Source: Coleofasciculus sp937127375 (GTDB taxonomy: Bacteria; Cyanobacteriota; Cyanobacteriia; Cyanobacteriales; Coleofasciculaceae). Taken from it: 64,000 nt of DNA. Both the position numbers and the translations under genes were made by a program. The stretch lies in NCBI GenBank assembly GCA_040218875.1, contig JAVJQP010000017.1; one strand, written 5' to 3'. The notes under the pieces were generated by a model. It did not search any database. It was not told the DNA's origin and saw nothing but the letters and a program-made list of their open reading frames with translations. Below are positions 60,493-64,000 of the stretch, in pieces; position 1 is the first letter of the stretch; every line of letters begins with the position of its first letter.

Positions 60493-61515
60493 TCATTCCT
60501 TCATCCGTTGCTTTTTCTCTGCCTTCACATCTCGTGTTCCCGCCGCCGCGAGTTCAGCATCCATTAAGGTTTGACCTGTGGCGGCTAAGTAGACATCATC
60601 TAAACTGGGTCGGGATTGGGCAATGCCAAAGATGGGTAATCCGGCGTCTTTTAAGGATTGCTGAATGTTGGTCAATGCGTCACTTTGGGGTTTGACGACC
60701 AAGTTGAGGGAATTTCCTTGCGCCGTATTAATAATCACTTCTTGGACAAAGGGTAACACCTCCAGCTTTTCCTTGGCATTTTCGGCTTCTTCCAGGGGTG
60801 AGAATTCCCGGATGCGGAGGGTTATGCGATCGCCTCCTACGTTATCCTTTAACTGAGAGGGCGTACCTTCGGCAATGACAACTCCTTTGTCGATAATTGC
60901 TACGCGATCGGCTAAAATATCTACTTCTTCCAAATAGTGGCTGGTAATAAATATGGTTGTGCCAGCGTTTTGCAATTGACGCAGGAAATTCCACACCACT
61001 ACCCGACTCTCGATATCAAGCCCTACGGTGGGTTCATCGAGAACTAACACATCGGGTTTATGGAGTAAGCCGGAGGCTAAATCCAGACGCTTGCGGATTC
61101 CGCCGGAGTAGGTTCCTGTCTTTTTATCGGCATACTCCTGCAAGCCCAGCACCTCTATCATGGTATTGACGCGCTCTTTGGCAATGGTGCTGGGTAGGTG
61201 ATATAAATCCGCTTGTAGTTGCAGTAACTCGCGACCCGTCAACACTTTGTCTAATGCTACTTCCTGGGCGACATAACCGATGCGGCGGCGGACGGCTCTA
61301 GGATTCGCGATCGCAGAAATTCCCGATACCTCAATCTTACCCGCGTCGGGTTTACTTAAGGTACACAGACAGCGAATCGTTGTGGTTTTCCCCGCCCCAT
61401 TCGGACCAAGTAAGCCAAAAATCTCACCCGGTTCGACGTTCAGGGAGATGTCCTTCACGGCTTCGACATCCCCGTAGTATTTTTTTAGGTTCTCGATTAA
61501 AACGGCAGCAGCCAT
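60493..61515 (-). CDS. ABC exporter ATPase (DrrA-like)
   Basis: This 340-residue ATPase matches the DrrA/daunorubicin-resistance group. Visible are Walker A LLGPNGAGKTTTIRCL (36-51), Q-loop GYVAQE, signature TYSGGIRKRLDLASGLL, Walker B VLVLDEPTVGLD and the switch His in TSHYLEE. The last 115 residues (from about 225, RITLRIREFSPLEEAENA) form the family C-terminal domain. It pairs with the permease at 59368. The end is rich in Ala and Lys (AAGTRDVKAEKKQRMKE). Substrate unknown. Confidence 0.95.
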   Translation of the reverse strand: MAAAVLIENLKKYYGDVEAVKDISLNVEPGEIFGLLGPNGAGKTTTIRCLCTLSKPDAGKIEVSGISAIANPRAVRRRIGYVAQEVALDKVLTGRELLQLQADLYHLPSTIAKERVNTMIEVLGLQEYADKKTGTYSGGIRKRLDLASGLLHKPDVLVLDEPTVGLDIESRVVVWNFLRQLQNAGTTIFITSHYLEEVDILADRVAIIDKGVVIAEGTPSQLKDNVGGDRITLRIREFSPLEEAENAKEKLEVLPFVQEVIINTAQGNSLNLVVKPQSDALTNIQQSLKDAGLPIFGIAQSRPSLDDVYLAATGQTLMDAELAAAGTRDVKAEKKQRMKE

Positions 61516-61732
61516 ATATCGTTCTATACCTGAGTTGGCTATACAAATCTATACAATTAGCTGTTTTCACTATTGTAAGGGGTTTGTCGGCAGTGGGGGG
61601 AGAATTGGGAGAAATGCACATTTATTTCAAGTTGTCAACCTGCTAGGGCTTTAAATTTGTAGTTGAGGTTAACAAGGACAAGGGGAGAAAGGAAGAGAGC
61701 CAATTAGCTGTGTCACGCCACTACAATTTAGC

Positions 61733-62962
61733 TCAATTCGACTTATTCAGGTTTAACCGAAACAAAAGAAACTGTGTAATCTGTGCTTGATTAAAATTAT
61801 CATCACTGACTAATACCAAACTCTGACTCCCATCTGGCAACCGTGAACCTAGAGTCATCCCTTCCAGATTATCTAAATAAATTCCCAAAGTACTTAAATC
61901 AAGGAGCAATTTTTTCTTCACCGGATCAAGGCGAGAAATATTCCCCTTGAGACTGGCAACATTAGATGTATCGGTTGCCCCACCTAGGGTTAGTTGATAA
62001 ATTTGGGCGCTGAGTCCAAACAACCCATAACTCCGTTCTAAACTAAGAAAGTGACCTTCTGTATCTAATGCCACTAATTCAGACAAGCCATAATCAATTG
62101 TTCCTTTGGGGGCGGGAGCCAGTGGATACAAATGTTCCGCTACTAGCATGGGTGGTGCAATGTCGCTGATTAAATAATGCAGCAGCCGAATTCGGGGAAC
62201 CTCGTCTGAATCTGGGGGTAAACTATCTTGAATTAACGCGGATTCCGTTGCTGTAAATAGGCGAAAAGGATCGCCACTAGCCGCCGCTAACGTAATTGGT
62301 TCTAAGGTTAACGCTTCAAAGCCTAGGTTCTCTTGTACGCCACGGGGAACTTGTTCCTCTTCTGTAGTATTATTCGCCAGAAAGCGGTCAGGAATTCGCA
62401 AGCGTTGCAACGGTTGTCCCGTTTGGCGGTCAAATTCTTGAATAAAGGGTTCAATTCCCTGACTGGGAACCCCTTCAGTGGAAATAAATACGCTACCTTT
62501 ACCGGATAGGGCGATGCCTTCGGGGTCAATGGTTCCGGAAGCATAGGGTTTACCGTTTTCGTCTTTTAGAACGGTTACATCCTCCACGGTGACGGATTCA
62601 ATCCCAATTTCTCCTGCCGAGTTGCGGTTAATCGTCAGCGCCAGGGTGTAAAATCGGGCGGGTGCGAGATTTGACCGATCATCGGACAGTGCCAAAAAAC
62701 GATCGCGATCGCGATCATAGGAGAGGGCGGATAAGCCGCCAACGGGAGTATCCTCAAACCTCATCGGTTTGGGTAATTGATACTCCGCCAAAAAGTCCAA
62801 GGATAAATCCAGAAACGTGCGCTGTTCGGCGGTTCTAGCGGTAGAGGGACTACAGCTCGTCGTCAACAGAATCAATAGCGCGATCGCCACGACGAAGAGT
62901 CGAGATAATAGGGGGCGAAATCTATTGATTTTTAATGGATTTTGTGTTAATGGCTGAATCAT
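61733..62962 (-). CDS. phytase-like esterase-family lipoprotein
   Basis: Read from ATG 62962 this 409-residue protein starts with a signal ending in a lipobox (LLILLTTSCSPS), so it should be a lipid-anchored exported protein. The rest matches the 'esterase-like activity of phytase' family, a beta-propeller. Segments are GGLSALSYDRDRDRFLALSD, GTIDPEGIALSGKGSVFIST and NLEGMTLGSRLPDGSQSLVL, with the D-x-E-G/E-G motif (DPEGIAL, EGMTL). Catalysis has been shown for few members only. It stands alone, ahead of the TPR gene in divergent orientation. Confidence 0.88.
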   Translation of the reverse strand: MIQPLTQNPLKINRFRPLLSRLFVVAIALLILLTTSCSPSTARTAEQRTFLDLSLDFLAEYQLPKPMRFEDTPVGGLSALSYDRDRDRFLALSDDRSNLAPARFYTLALTINRNSAGEIGIESVTVEDVTVLKDENGKPYASGTIDPEGIALSGKGSVFISTEGVPSQGIEPFIQEFDRQTGQPLQRLRIPDRFLANNTTEEEQVPRGVQENLGFEALTLEPITLAAASGDPFRLFTATESALIQDSLPPDSDEVPRIRLLHYLISDIAPPMLVAEHLYPLAPAPKGTIDYGLSELVALDTEGHFLSLERSYGLFGLSAQIYQLTLGGATDTSNVASLKGNISRLDPVKKKLLLDLSTLGIYLDNLEGMTLGSRLPDGSQSLVLVSDDNFNQAQITQFLLFRLNLNKSN

Positions 62963-63254
62963 AAAAAATGTCAAACGTCTTAGGGGAGGGGTTTCCTTGA
63001 AGAAACTCTAAGTTGATTTTAAACGTCAATGGTGATTACGTTGGCAGATAAGATAATAATTAATCAGACTTAAGCTCTGAACTAAAGTTCTCAAAGAGAA
63101 GCCACTTTGCGTCTATGGGCTAAAAGCTCACGTCCCGTTCAAACGGGTTAAAAGTCTTTAAGGTAGTAAGCTTTAGCTTACTTTAGCTTAAAGATAAGAA
63201 ATTTATTTCCTGGTTCTCCTTAAAACAGTGTTGCATCTTATACATCTTAAATTA
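62963..63254. other. divergent promoter region with small hairpins
   Basis: The 290-bp gap between the lipoprotein and TPR genes holds AGTAAGCTTTAGCTTACT (63164-63181) and CCCGTTCAAACGGG (63134). Both are short palindromes of dispersed type. No gene or recognised riboswitch. Confidence 0.5.
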
Positions 63255-64000
63255 ATGAGAAAAGTTCAACTCCTCTTTTGCATCGCGACACTCTGGTTAG
63301 GGTTAAGTAGTCCAACATTAGCCCAACCCGCCGACACAAATCCACCCAATCCCCTAGAACTGGATACCACTGGCGATCCCCTGCTTCCCAATCCCCCCGT
63401 AGAACGCCCTTTAAGCCCCTTAGAACGCCGCCGACTGAGGGAAGATCTCAATCAATTAAATAATCAAGCCGCCGCCGAATTGAGGGCGGGAAATCAAGAA
63501 GAGGCGTTTGATATCTGGTATCGAGAAATTCGGTTACGGCGAGTTTTGGGTGGACGATTAGAAGAAATAAAAACTTTAGGGCGCGTCGGTGAAATTGCCT
63601 GGAGTCGGAATGCGAAATCCCAAGTCCAGTTAATTACCAAACGCTTAGAAACGATTCAGCAAAACGCTGAGGAAGAAGGAGAGTTAGAGCCCGAACTTTT
63701 AGGTGCATTAGGTCAAGCTTATCGACAGGTACGAGTTCCCAGAAACGCCCTAGCTATCTATGAGAAAATTTTAGCGGATGCTCGTCAACAAGAAGATCTA
63801 GAAACTCAAGCCGAAACCTTAGAAACGATCGCCCAACTCCACTTAGCTTGGTTTGACTATCCCCAAGCCGCCGCCATTTATGAAGAATTACTAGCCATAG
63901 CCCAAGCAAGGCGCGATCGCGTGGCGGAGATTAACTATTTACAAGAATTGCTCAACATTTATAAACAATCCCAGAAACCCGAAAACGCCCTGCGGATCAA
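63255..64000 (+). CDS. secreted TPR-repeat protein, partial at the window end
   Basis: The frame opens with ATG 63255 and stays open to the last base, giving 248 residues so far. It begins with a signal peptide (MRKVQLLFCIATLWLGLSSP, cleavage near LAQ), then a proline-rich part (ADTNPPNPLELDTTGDPLLP). From about residue 70 it is helical and repeat-like: AELRAGNQEEAFDIWYREIR, LGQAYRQVRVPRNALAIYEK and LAWFDYPQAAAIYEELLAIA are TPR-type pairs. It is probably a periplasmic scaffold. The true end lies beyond the window. Confidence 0.85.
   Translation, partial: MRKVQLLFCIATLWLGLSSPTLAQPADTNPPNPLELDTTGDPLLPNPPVERPLSPLERRRLREDLNQLNNQAAAELRAGNQEEAFDIWYREIRLRRVLGGRLEEIKTLGRVGEIAWSRNAKSQVQLITKRLETIQQNAEEEGELEPELLGALGQAYRQVRVPRNALAIYEKILADARQQEDLETQAETLETIAQLHLAWFDYPQAAAIYEELLAIAQARRDRVAEINYLQELLNIYKQSQKPENALRI

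Overview
The window reads as the chromosome of a filamentous cyanobacterium. The octamer GCGATCGC (HIP1) and its core recur throughout. There are genes typical of the phylum: nblB, a RuvB with a basic N-terminal tail, hisF, hisIE, cobyric acid synthase, a ZIP-like protein, fasciclin, PEP-CTERM and Uma2 proteins. The spaces between genes are full of short dispersed palindromes and heptamer repeats. A Coleofasciculus/Microcoleus-like genome is my guess from this style; no taxonomic marker was available to prove it.

Layout. 1-620: a short stretch with foreign-looking GC-rich coding, then an array of 101-bp repeats. 640-7092: a Mut7-C RNase-like protein, a DUF89 phosphatase, gamma-glutamyltransferase, a broken CPBP protease, an HD hydrolase and a PEP-CTERM protein. 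7775-8573: uridine phosphorylase sitting exactly between perfect 22-bp inverted repeats. 8878-16969: a secreted HEAT-repeat protein and a 1542-residue UvrD-like helicase that carries two kinds of genomic repeat inside its reading frame. 17079-25002: an outer-membrane protein, fasciclin, ruvB, hisF, tRNA-Ala(GGC), nblB, and CBS, VOC and PRTase proteins. 25195-32092: a decayed accessory region with two partial hsdM genes, a cut-off kinase, an hsdS start and a damaged VapBC-type pair. It also contains intact PAP2, PepSY and two-component genes. 32142-47722: mostly metabolic genes (gloA, an amino-acid oxidase, an M20 amidohydrolase, cyclophilin, glutaminase, an RlmL-like methyltransferase, a carotenoid-desaturase-like protein). 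Among them are a very long coiled-coil/TPR protein, an ATPase-TPR fusion and a ZIP-like protein with an internal cyclic-nucleotide-binding domain. 47822-49886: toxin-antitoxin debris and a 129-bp duplication that has overwritten a gene. 50372-64000: hisIE, Uma2, a small HNH gene pair, ferredoxin and cobyric acid synthase, peroxiredoxin, a 5'-truncated NACHT-HEAT NTPase, a DrrAB-like ABC exporter, a phytase-like lipoprotein and the start of a secreted TPR protein.

The genes do not form one large pathway. Clear functional groups are the response regulator/histidine kinase with a nearby PepSY protein (27663-30351), ferredoxin with cobyric acid synthase (52869-54624), the ABC ATPase with its permease (59368-61515), and the small DUF433, VapBC and HNH pairs.

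The strongest biological theme is repeat-driven gene remodelling. At least four families of dispersed palindromes, heptamer repeats and short tandem arrays lie between genes, inside genes and at the break points of truncated genes. I did not find a complete, clearly new defence or biosynthetic system. The best candidates for novelty are the helicase with an unrecognised N-terminus and TPR-like tail, the ZIP/cNMP fusion and the remodelled NACHT-HEAT gene.
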